A DNA stretch of 64,000 nt, taken from contig CM024170.1 in the NCBI GenBank assembly GCA_013433145.1, positions 6,804,366 through 6,868,365 of the forward strand, written 5' to 3'. Shown piece after piece: positions 38,101 to 46,397 of the stretch. This DNA comes from Ascaris suum. Lineage: Eukaryota > Nematoda > Chromadorea > Rhabditida > Ascarididae. Made by a program: the position numbers and the translations under genes. How positions within the stretch are numbered: the stretch's first letter is position 1; each line of letters begins with the position of its first letter. Below the pieces are notes generated by a model, which did no database searches, was not told the origin of the DNA, and was given only the letters and a program-made list of their open reading frames with translations.

Positions 38101-41100
38101 TGAAGTTCACAACGAAGAAGCGAATTAACGGTAGCAACATTTCGTTAACACTTTACCAAGCGCATTTTGATGGCAATAAACATTCGTTAGCACATAATTT
38201 CCTAACAGAAAAGAAAGGCGTTTATAAGTAAGAAGAGGAGTTAGTGTTAATAAGTGAACACAGAACGAGACAGTGAAATCTTACCAAGGCAAGCACAAAC
38301 CACTCTGTCTCTGGAATAACGACATCTTTGTAAGAGAAAATCAAATCGATTCAACGTAGCGAAGAACGAACTGGCGGCAGTAACAATCGCTTTCCGATAT
38401 TGAACATCGACCTGTTACGCAGAAGGCTGTAGGAGGGGGAAGAGAGGTACAGAGAAGGACGTTGCGACGACAAAATACAATATGAATAATGAAGGAATGA
38501 GGTAGTTTAGAAAATGAGATAATTGTATCTATAATCTATGGCGGCCGTCTAAACAGTATTTGTGCAAGGCTCGATAAATGATTGTGATTCTTGCTCGTTT
38601 TTCCTTGCAACTTGTGATACGTCATCAGTTGATGCGGAACTAGAATGCATCCTTTTGGAGAGTATCTTGTAAAAATGAAGGATATTTGTGAATAAACGTT
38701 GTAAGTAGGCAGCATGCCGAAAAACAAGCGCTTACCTCGATTGGGACAGCAAATACCATCTGCTTGTGGATGAACATTATAAGCGCCATCCATCGCCTCT
38801 TTGACGGCTGTCATCGACACGGCCGTAACGCAATCATAAATATCGGCAATACGAACTCCGGAAGCGCCCTTTTGTGGATCGGCCGAATAAACACACGCTC
38901 CGCCACCATTCGCAACAAATGCTGCGTAATCGGTGGAGGTTGATGTACAAAATTGCAATGGATTTATATGCTCTCCCATTGGAATCTGAAAGAAATTATG
39001 CTGATTTCTTAATTGGAAGCACCAGAGATGAGCGGAGGAAAAGTCTTCTGTACTATCTATGATTTCTCCCAACGCTCATCTTAGCTTTTCCTTCAAATCT
39101 GATACGGCAATCTCTGTTGCCTAACCTGGCCGTTTCAAATGATTACAACCAAAAAATCAACTAAAATCTTCATTTTATACCAAAGTAGTCAAAGCTCTTC
39201 AACCTGTAATTTGAGGATACGACTCCAAGGTACCATGAACTGAGATGGAAAACCTGAAAATCTTATCAGTTTGTTTAGTGCGGGAAATTCAAGCGACGGT
39301 AAAGGCTGACCATATTTCAACGATAGAACAGTAGAGAATTTCCTTTCACCAACTTTTTCCTTATTATTAATGCATGCCTTGTGATCGAAACTCAGGCCTG
39401 ATTTCGGATCACGGGATGCCTTAAATGCGCTACGTGGTACTTCAGTTTTGCCGGTCATCCATATAGCACTGAACTCTCCTCAACTCTTATAAAATTTTCT
39501 GATCGTTGAGAGTCGAAAGTTAGATTTGTTTGTGGCTTTTGGTACAATGGCAGTGTCCACCTCGGTATCATCTGGATCGGTCATCGCTGGATTTCTCAGC
39601 TGTGAAACAGGCATCGTCAACAAGTCGTCATCGTATTCTGGCAGGGGGCACTTGGGAACGGGATCGCCGTCCTCGCCTGATTGTAATATGCAGACTACGC
39701 CGTCACGAGTCTTCGATTGGATATATGGTATGCCGTTGACATCTTCGGGGCATTCGCACCTACTCTTTTCACATCGAGACTCAGGCCATACTGCACTGCA
39801 CTGCTCCGAGTATTGACAACCACTTTCGCCAGGATTCTTTTCTACAATGTATTGTGTTAAATCGAACGCAGACGATAAGAAAGAATAGTCGGTTCTAATA
39901 AAGCTTTTAGCCTATTTTTTGCGAAGTATTTGAAATTTCCGAAGCCAAAGGCCTTCTTCATATAGCAAAAGTTCCCAAAAATGAAGGGGCACAAATCAAG
40001 CAAGTCCTATTAGGCACAGTGAAGGGAATTATTTTTTGCATCGAAAATATTTTTTGTTGGTTACTTTCCTAGAATTGTGCCACCTAAAAATATTCATCCG
40101 GCTCATTCTGCAAAGGAAAATGCAGACTTTATTTCATTAAATGCTTCTTCTTTTGTTTTATTGAAATGTTCTTAGAAATGCCTCCCAACGGTTCTTCGAT
40201 CAATATTGATCAACCTCCACAATTATCGATACGTTTGGAAACGTCAAGGGATGTCGAGCTATTAAATTCGAATCCCTAGTATCAAGGAGTTTTTTTTTTC
40301 TGTATTATGGCCCGTTTACTTTCTGCCAATCTCCCTTGTTTCCTCTTCGCAAACAATGAGTAAGAAGCTTTATATCGCTGTTTTTAGCCCAGTTTTGCTT
40401 ATAACTTTGTAAATTGGCAGACTGAAGTTGGAGGAAATAAAATGCTTGGCAGAAATGCAAAAAAAATCTAACTCTCTCCTTCCAAAATACCAGTTTGTTG
40501 GGTGCAAAGCAGAAAAAACGAAAAGAAATGGATGATGGAAAGAAGACATTTCGTACTTTACCAATAAATTACTTGAAGTTTTGAAATACTTTGAGAATCT
40601 CGAATGCCACTTACTCAGATAACAATATCCTTGGATGGCGACAAAATTACTCAAACACGTGCATGTGCCCGTCGAACAGAACATTCCCTGAAAGCAACAA
40701 ATTCTTGAAAGATGTTATTTTCGGCCGTCTCAACTGAAATCCGCCGTTTTAGAGCATATATGAAGCACTTAAACCGAGAAGCCAATCATAGATAAGCGCC
40801 GCACTCAAGATTATTTCAGAACACAACGATTTCTGCGATATTTACGTAATTGTTGCGTCATAGAAAGTTTTACCGCCCGGAGCCATAAATTGTTTAGCTC
40901 ATCTTCATTTACTTTCATTGTTTCGAAGACCGAATGAAGAAAAGCCATGGCAAAGAAATCACTGAAATTCTTAGCACATACATATGCCTCTTTGCTTTTA
41001 GTAGCGACCGACTGTGAAACACTTTGAAGTGAAATGTAAAACTTGCCGTCAGGCAGTCAGTGTTGAAAGAGCAGAAATCGCCCACACGACCCGATCCAGC

Positions 41101-41175
41101 AACACCTTGTCGTCGATGCCGTATCACGATACTTGTACAAACGCCATTCATAAACATCTCACCAGGAGCACACAC
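22955..41175 (-). CDS. secreted multidomain Kunitz/lustrin/EB protein (gene span)
   Basis: Twenty-one exons join in phase without a break into at least about 1,420 residues. Module order: EB modules, an acidic Cys-free linker, a divergent Cys module, degenerate Kunitz 1, lustrin 1, degenerate Kunitz 2, lustrin 2, Kunitz 3, lustrin 3, Kunitz 4, lustrin 4, Kunitz 5, lustrins 5 to 11, two EB modules, lustrins 12 to 14. Each lustrin repeat follows C-P-x-G ... C ... CP-x-G-Y-x-C ... CC. Such mosaics occur in nematode cuticle and extracellular matrix proteins, where Kunitz domains can inhibit serine proteases; the role here is inference. All modules are extracellular types, so a signal peptide is expected, but the 5' exon is not secured. 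No homologue name is assigned because only the domain set is recognised. Confidence 0.93.
23496..23787 (-). CDS. Kunitz/lustrin gene, rest of lustrin 12 and lustrin 13
   Basis: TTCCAG acceptor, phase 0 in, GTAGGT donor, phase 1 out. [17 protein letters not shown] to RRNICC completes repeat 12. A Ser/Gly-rich linker follows, then [17 protein letters not shown] to NYYCCSKK. Confidence 0.92.
24548..24783 (-). CDS. Kunitz/lustrin gene, EB module 4 and start of lustrin 12
   Basis: TTCTAG acceptor, phase 1 in; ends AAG|GTTGTT in phase 0. [16 protein letters not shown] to NGKCVKI is a close relative of the previous EB module. [17 protein letters not shown] opens the next lustrin repeat. Confidence 0.9.
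25970..26134 (-). CDS. Kunitz/lustrin gene, EB module 3
   Basis: CACTTAG acceptor, GTACTT donor, phase 1 both ends. [41 protein letters not shown] and NGIC give the eight-Cys EB pattern. Confidence 0.92.
26434..26566 (-). CDS. Kunitz/lustrin gene, rest of lustrin 11
   Basis: ATTCAG acceptor, phase 0 in, GTAATA donor, phase 1 out. [16 protein letters not shown] to GEHLCCTLG continues the repeat begun in the previous exon. Confidence 0.9.
27050..27225 (-). CDS. Kunitz/lustrin gene, lustrin 10 and start of lustrin 11
   Basis: TTTCAG acceptor, phase 1 in. [18 protein letters not shown] to NQFQCCGID is one repeat. The exon ends GCPNDQ, the first residues of the next one, at GTGCCA in phase 0. 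Confidence 0.92.
27226..27810. other. intron of the Kunitz/lustrin gene
   Basis: No coding signal on either strand. It contains a short run rich in GCGAGCG and CGCGC near 27345-27400. Confidence 0.4.
27811..27987 (-). CDS. Kunitz/lustrin gene, lustrin 9
   Basis: AATTTAG acceptor, GTAAAT donor, phase 1 both ends. [18 protein letters not shown] to QRYQCCGS, six Cys. Confidence 0.92.
28385..28470 (+). repeat. three spaced copies of TTCCGGAG in an intron
   Basis: CTTCCGGAG occurs at about 28386 and 28461, and TTTCCGGAG at 28431, in the intron between lustrins 8 and 9. Surrounding sequence 28150-28500 is richer in G than its flanks and may be a repeat remnant. Confidence 0.4.
28756..28945 (-). 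CDS. Kunitz/lustrin gene, end of lustrin 7 and lustrin 8
   Basis: Enters after TTTAAAG in phase 0, leaves at GTAAGA in phase 1. [17 protein letters not shown] joins two repeats without a linker; the second ends STGYCCKG. Confidence 0.88.
29416..29549 (-). CDS. Kunitz/lustrin gene, first part of lustrin 7
   Basis: Enters after ATTTAG in phase 1, ends CAG|GTAGCT in phase 0. [16 protein letters not shown] to [16 protein letters not shown]; the closing CC is in the next exon. Confidence 0.88.
30378..30533 (-). CDS. Kunitz/lustrin gene, lustrin 6
   Basis: ATTTCAG acceptor, GTATTT donor, phase 1 both ends. One repeat: [14 protein letters not shown] to [11 protein letters not shown], six Cys. Confidence 0.92.
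31028..31357 (-). CDS. Kunitz/lustrin gene, Kunitz 5 and lustrin 5
   Basis: TTGCAG acceptor, GTGATT donor, phase 1 both ends. A complete six-Cys Kunitz domain ([34 protein letters not shown]) and a complete lustrin repeat ([15 protein letters not shown] to SNVCCG) lie in one exon. The P1 residue is Ser. Confidence 0.95.
31773..31982 (-). CDS. Kunitz/lustrin gene, end of Kunitz 4 and lustrin 4
   Basis: ATTCAG acceptor, GTGATA donor, phase 1 both ends. [18 protein letters not shown] closes Kunitz 4. [13 protein letters not shown] to SRCCPTR is lustrin 4. Confidence 0.92.
32554..32811 (-). CDS. Kunitz/lustrin gene, lustrin 3 and first part of Kunitz 4
   Basis: TTTTTCAG acceptor, GTATGA donor, phase 1 both ends. 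[13 protein letters not shown] to WGCCPTK is a lustrin repeat. [13 protein letters not shown] and [19 protein letters not shown] start a Kunitz domain that is cut by the intron just before its fourth Cys. Confidence 0.92.
33481..33654 (-). CDS. Kunitz/lustrin gene, Kunitz domain 3 (complete)
   Basis: ATTCCAG acceptor, GTGAGT donor, phase 1 both ends. All six Cys are present: [30 protein letters not shown]. The residue after the second Cys, the P1 position, is Lys, so trypsin-like specificity is possible. Confidence 0.93.
34464..34732 (-). CDS. Kunitz/lustrin gene, rest of Kunitz 2 and lustrin 2
   Basis: GTTCAG acceptor, GTTAGT donor, phase 2 in and phase 1 out. [18 protein letters not shown] then GNFNNF and ECELFC complete a Kunitz fold in which the usual GC-GN cysteine is replaced by Ala (GAIGN). 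QCSYGRPL to NVCCPRP is the next lustrin repeat. Confidence 0.9.
35199..35427 (-). CDS. Kunitz/lustrin gene, lustrin 1 and start of Kunitz 2
   Basis: Enters after TTGAAG in phase 1 and leaves at GTACGA in phase 2. [12 protein letters not shown] to MQLCCP is a six-Cys lustrin repeat. It is followed by [12 protein letters not shown], the first Cys of Kunitz 2, and a long loop. Confidence 0.85.
36449..36646 (-). CDS. Kunitz/lustrin gene, degenerate Kunitz domain 1
   Basis: Phase 1 at both ends. It keeps the first Cys (FTCIQPKRE), the [11 protein letters not shown] core, NNF and the closing HCESYC, but lacks the two cysteines that make the 14-38 bridge in BPTI. About ten extra residues sit in the inhibitory loop. 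Confidence 0.88.
36647..38735. other. 2.1 kb intron of the Kunitz/lustrin gene
   Basis: Frames such as minus 37130-37384 have no family resemblance. Holds the (TTAA)n run and one copy of a 17-base sequence also found at 28961. Confidence 0.5.
36922..36942 (+). repeat. (TTAA)n microsatellite
   Basis: Five copies of ATTA/TTAA units in the intron between the divergent Cys module and Kunitz 1. Confidence 0.85.
38736..38985 (-). CDS. Kunitz/lustrin gene, divergent Cys module exon
   Basis: TTTCAG acceptor, GTAAGC donor, phase 0 in and phase 1 out. Encodes 83 residues with [32 protein letters not shown] and DGICCPNR. The closing ICCP resembles the end of a lustrin repeat, but the spacing before it differs, so this may be a separate module. 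Confidence 0.85.
39561..39841 (-). CDS. Kunitz/lustrin gene, EB module and acidic linker exon
   Basis: Begins after TTGTAG in phase 1. It has [15 protein letters not shown] and [14 protein letters not shown], a second EB half, then DGVVCIL and an extended Cys-poor linker with [19 protein letters not shown] and DPDD. The 3' border is placed at GAG|GTGGAC (phase 0, required by the next exon); the donor is not a strong match. Confidence 0.8.
40615..40687 (-). CDS. Kunitz/lustrin gene, EB module exon 2
   Basis: Begins after TTTCAG in phase 0 and ends at a GTAAGT donor in phase 1. [11 protein letters not shown] completes the Cys pattern begun in the previous exon, followed by [10 protein letters not shown]. 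Confidence 0.85.
40688..41046 (-). other. GC-AG intron in the Kunitz/lustrin gene
   Basis: The exon upstream ends GACTGCCTGACG and the intron begins GCAAGT; it ends TTTCAG. Using this GC donor keeps the frame and the EB Cys spacing. The nearest GT, three bases further on, would shift the frame. Confidence 0.7.
41047..41175 (-). CDS. Kunitz/lustrin gene, EB module exon 1
   Basis: Reads [13 protein letters not shown], a basic stretch RHRRQGVAG, then [12 protein letters not shown], the first part of an EB module. Phase 0 at both ends. The 3' border is a GC donor (ACG|GCAAGT). The 5' border may lie a few codons further out; an ATG at 41184 is in frame. Confidence 0.75.
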
Positions 41176-42942
41176 CTTGCGCATGAATTGCCCTTTTGTT
41201 AGGTCGCATACGAGATATGCATTCTCATAGATGTCTATTCGACTGGAACACCATAATATTATGACCTGAGTTTATTAATATGGTCTTCGCTATTACAGCT
41301 TATAATACGTGTGGAAGGTGGTAGGATGAGAGGTGGAGGCGTAGTAAAGGGGGAAGGGAGAGAGGCCACAGCGTGCTTGGCAGCATAATACTTCGATAGC
41401 AGTGACTTTCTATTGTACTCAGTGAGTTTTTCGAAAAGTAGGAACGGTGAGCAGGAAGGGAGGGAAAGGAGCTATCTCTCTGCTCAAGGAATCTCAGAAT
41501 GTTCTATTGAAGGGTCATGGGAGAATCAAAAGCTGCTGGTTCGAGGTTCATCATAAATGAATTAATGGTTGCAAAGGCAGCATTACAAAAGCATTTATTA
41601 ATAATTAGCATATTTCTGCTTAATAATTACAATAAGTAAGCATTAGTAACAACGCAGCACTACAGATCCACTAGTGGAGAGCAGAGTGCAAGGAATGATC
41701 GTGCTGGAAGGCAAGAAGGAGGAGTTAATGTTGAATTAAATGCACAGCGCACAGTTGATAATGCTCTGTCAAATACTGTTTTCTCTACAGCTGTAGTGAT
41801 CGAAGGCTGTTTCCTAAATAAACCTCTAAGCGCCGTAACGTCAATTTTTGAAGCAACTGTGCTTCGAAGATATGATAATGTGATGTGCGCACTCCCTCCA
41901 AATCACTTCCACCTTCCTCGCTCCCTTCCCTCTCTTCTCTCCCTTCCCCTTCCTTTCATCTTCGTTCTCCTCCCTCTCTTTCCTTCCTCCACTCATCCTC
42001 TCTTCATCGCTTCCTCTCCAATTATGAAAGTTTAATCCTATTAATATTCTACAAGGAGTTTATATTGGTGTTTATTACGCACAATTATGCTTCATTTACG
42101 TTTATTACTGTTTCTTTCGTTTCCGTTGTTAGATTGTTCACATCAGACTGAAATAGATAACTCACTTTTTCTTATCATCACAAAACAGCGATTCTTGAAG
42201 AATTTCTTTGGAGCATTTTTGACCGACACTCTGCAGTTTACACTGATCACATATATCGCCGATACGGCAGATCGGCTGCGATAATATGGCACCTGAACAT
42301 CATATAAAGCAGTGCGCATAAGAGTGAAAAATTTTGTTTGCGATAAAAATATGAATTGTTTCAAGCATTGTTTTATTCAACGATGAACTAATACTCTGGA
42401 ATTTGTTTCTAGCTTGCAAATTTCATAATAAACTCGAAAATTCGTTGCTTTACCTACTTTTTAGCTCATTCTGTGAAACCTTTCAGTGTTTTCTTTTCTT
42501 GAAGAGTTGGATTCATTTGAGAGTAATCATGCACAGGGGGCACCTTGTCTGCTTTCATTGAAATTTAAGTCTACTGGAGAGGTTTTTGATAAGGATGTAC
42601 TAAAAATAAGATTGCAAAGAATTACTGCGTTCCGTGATTTCGATTTATAATTAAACCCTTGAAATGCTAGCTACTGATGACTGCAGCTGCAGATAAAGCG
42701 CATTACAAAAAGATCAAGTGAATGAAAGAAAGTTTTCGAAGTGAGCGTGAATTCGACGAACAGCACTTAAGTAGGTCGGCACTTTTTGCAATTCTGCAGA
42801 TGAACATTTGCCAAATTCCTGCTAATGAAACGCCATATAACTCAAACGATCAGTACGCAGAAAGTACACAGCAAAAATTCTTCGATCCTCAATAGATAAA
42901 AACTTGATAAATGCTGACTAAATCTTAAATGCCAGTATGAAC

Positions 42943-43057
42943 TAACAAGTTTAGGCCCAAACCAGTTTATGATCAAAATTGTGGTGCAAGAAGATTCGCA
43001 GATAACAATGTGGGAAGCAAAACCTGTGGTAAGAATGCAGATGACAATTCGCCACAT
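42943..43057 (-). CDS. candidate signal-peptide exon of the Kunitz/lustrin gene
   Basis: ATG at 43057 opens MWRIVICILTTGFASHIV, a good signal-peptide pattern. The frame passes a phase-0 donor (CTT|GTTAGT) near 42947, and the EB exon needs a phase-0 partner. A shorter phase-0 option exists at CACATT|GTTATC. No family resemblance after the hydrophobic core, so this is tentative and excludes the exon at 45422-45622. Confidence 0.25.
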
Positions 43058-45421
43058 CGATGCCCGTTCAGTGGGATAAGCAAAGAAATTGCCCTCAACT
43101 TAACCTAGCAACGATGTTTGAAAAAACTCTACACGGAACCGATGTATGGTGGTACGTGACTTTTTCGTCGGAATGCTCCGCCCTCGAAATTTCGGGCCTC
43201 CGAAAGTTGTTGACTACACGATCATCTCAAATGCTTTGCACACCGCTGCTTATATCTCGAGATGTGCGACAGTCTTTCTGATGCATACAAAAGGCATCCT
43301 CATATCTATAGTTCTCGCTTCCTTGTTTTAGCGCAGGCACTCTTCGTCTTTTCTTTGACAACTCTATCGGTTTCGAGCATTGTCCACTGGTCTCTCATAG
43401 TAAATTCTTCGCCATCTATGTTTGTCCCCACTTTAGCTTTGCACACAACAGTCGTCGTTCGTCCCGTCGAGTGATATTGAGCAAGAATCTTAACATTAGT
43501 GAAGAAAATTTTAAAATTTGAAAACCTTTTGAACTTCTTGAACACCTCATCCTTCGTCAACTCAAATGAAGCTTTTTAATTAGACAATAATCTGATGCTT
43601 GAAATTTTTGACCAGGAGAAGTTAAAGTGATCTAACCAGTAACAAGACAAAGATGAAAACTGCATGCTTTGATGATTTTTCTAACTTCTTTTTCCAGATA
43701 TTCACAGTCCCCCTGTGTTAAACGTTTTTCATCCCAAGCACCATGTCTGGCACAATAAAGGTGATATTCAGAAGCGTGATACTCAGGAAAAGATTTCCAC
43801 ACTTCCAGATCAAAAAGTTTTCGGGATTGAAAATTAATACTTGTAACTCTAGTCCCGAAATGATCAATTGGTTGAAAAGAGATAGTTTTGTGTTTCCGCC
43901 GAAAGCAAGCGACCACTGTGCAATAAGTGCATCACACTCTACCATTTTTTAGGTGTTAGCTTGGACCAAATACCTTAATGAAATGCTAAAATACGTTGCT
44001 GAAAGCATGCAGTTTAACTAGTACCACTGTATATGAAATTTTGAAAGAAAGATAAATTTTATTCGCATATCCCACTTATATGAAGCGGATTAAATAAACT
44101 TGGAATTAAATAATTTAATTAATCGATCAGTTAAATCACCTAAACAAATTGCGAATCATTATGAGAGCACACGAATTTTTGTGAGTATCGGCTAACCGCT
44201 TACAATGCGAGAAGTCTTCGAAGGCGCCAAATAACAGCGAAGTGCTTTTGCAGATATTAATTTCAGCGCATTTGTAACCGTATTAGTGTGTCGCTTTGTG
44301 ACGAATTCCTGCACGATTTAACAATTATTTGTCTCGCACAATTCGAATGATAATATGTGAGAGTAAATGGATATTAGACGTACAACCCTTTAAATACGAT
44401 TCGTTAAAGGAACTCGGCGATCGCGGCAATATTTGCATAACAGAATTCACTTTCATGTAAATTCACTTTGTATAATGCAAGGCGCACACAAGCACTAGCT
44501 CTTAATGAGGCCTGCGAAAATTTTGGGACTTCGCTTGCGAGATGCTGAATGGAAGCGGAGTGGAAGTTTAGGAGGAGGGGAAGAAGGGGGATATAGCTAC
44601 ATTTTTATAGTAAACTGTAGTCGGACTGAATTTTGTCCAGCTGTGCGGACAATCGGCTGTGTTTTCCTAGTTATCGGCCGCGCAGAGCTAACACAAACTG
44701 CTTTCAGCGATAAAGAGGCATATATCGTTCGCCCAACTTTCTTTATGTACGATCTATTTGCCAAACAAACAACGAGCAGCCTTCATTTCACGATATTCGA
44801 AAGCGACAATCACTTCGCTTAGCCTATACAAACTGAGCAAAAATGCTTATGTTGGCAGACCTTATGGCAGTCTATTCTATACCGTTCCAACTGTGCAGAA
44901 AGGAAATATAAATTTACAGAAATAGGCCATAGATATGTTCGAGAAAAACAAGAGGTTTTTTCACGATGATCGTTATCATATGACTACAGTGATTACGTCA
45001 GTTCTATTATAAGTAACAGCACACTGGCAGTTTCATTGTATACCAAGCATTTGTGTGTTTCATTGTGCGGAAATATAAAACGTAGTGGCATTGTAATTTT
45101 TCCACATGTTGTATTGATATATTCAAATAAAACATACTTATAAAGCAAAGACTGCATGCTCATGGGCTCATTTCAGGGAAGATCTCAGAGAAGTTCATTT
45201 AGTTTCATTTAGTCTTTGAATTGTACCCGATCGTTTATAGAAGAAATTGTATGAGATGTGATGCAGCGAAGTGGAAATAGCTAGGAAACAACTCCACAGT
45301 GCGGACAATGCCTTACATAAACTACATAGCTAAGCAATTTCAATATCATCTGGTTTGATAGCCGGAATTTGAGAACATTTAAACACATATGATTCAGCGG
45401 TTGAAAAAAATGTGAGCTCAC

Positions 45422-45622
45422 TTCACCAGGCACCAAAGGCAAGTGATGCGAAAGTTGCGTGCATTTCGGGTGGGGATATTCTTGAAGCACAGATGGAGGT
45501 GGCTTGCATAGTGAGGAGTTTGCGTAGAATTCACAAAACCCACAATAATTTACATTACATGAAAATTGTCTTTTCGAAATGCCATTACTTTCCCATTCAA
45601 TGCTGCTGCTTTTCAAACGCAC
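45422..45622 (-). CDS. candidate Cys-containing exon upstream of the Kunitz/lustrin gene
   Basis: Sixty-seven codons between GGCAG and a GTGAGC donor, phase 0 both ends. It reads QFSCNVNYCGFCEF, SLCKPPPSVLQEY and PKCTQ, and ends LPLVPGE. The Cys density and matching phase suggest it could precede the EB exon, but no module is recognised. Confidence 0.25.
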
Positions 45623-46226
45623 CTGCCTAGCTTCCCGACTCAATTAGAAAAAAACAAATGTGCAGATGCACAGCAATTAGGCCATCTAAATCCCGTTTGA
45701 ATTATGATATCGTAGCACAGTTACTATGGATGTTGCCTAGCTATGAAGGTTTTAAGGATTTTTTTTTCAAACAAGAGGAGATCCATTTTCTGTAACAAAA
45801 ACTAAAAATTTTGATCACGAATTTTCACGAATTTTAAGCAAGCGTTTCCGCTCGGTCTGCAAATGTCCTGATGGCTTGAAAATAACGCGAGGATCCTTAG
45901 AGTTGCTAGGAAAGTTATACTGCTGTTCATTACAACAGACTTTCAGCGTGACGTCGACATGGATCAAAATTTGTCCCAAAAATAAGGCTCCCTTTAGGAT
46001 GATTGTGAAAGCCGCGCTTCTGGATGTCTTTAGTTTTGAGATTATTTCCGGATGTCTTGAAAATTGTTTAAGCGATGGATTTATTCATGCCATATGTTTT
46101 TGCAAATCATGAGGGTGTACACAATGTGCGTGGCATTTGGATTCGGTACCGTGATTTACAGAGCGTGACAGTTCCTAACATATGACCAAGGTGGCAAAAT
46201 TTTTTGTGATTAAAGAGAAAAATAGC

Positions 46227-46397
<171 letters not shown>

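Noticed and set aside
39189..39458. Minus-strand frame of 89 codons between mosaic-gene exons
   Set aside because: No Cys pattern, and the phases of the neighbouring exons fit each other without it.
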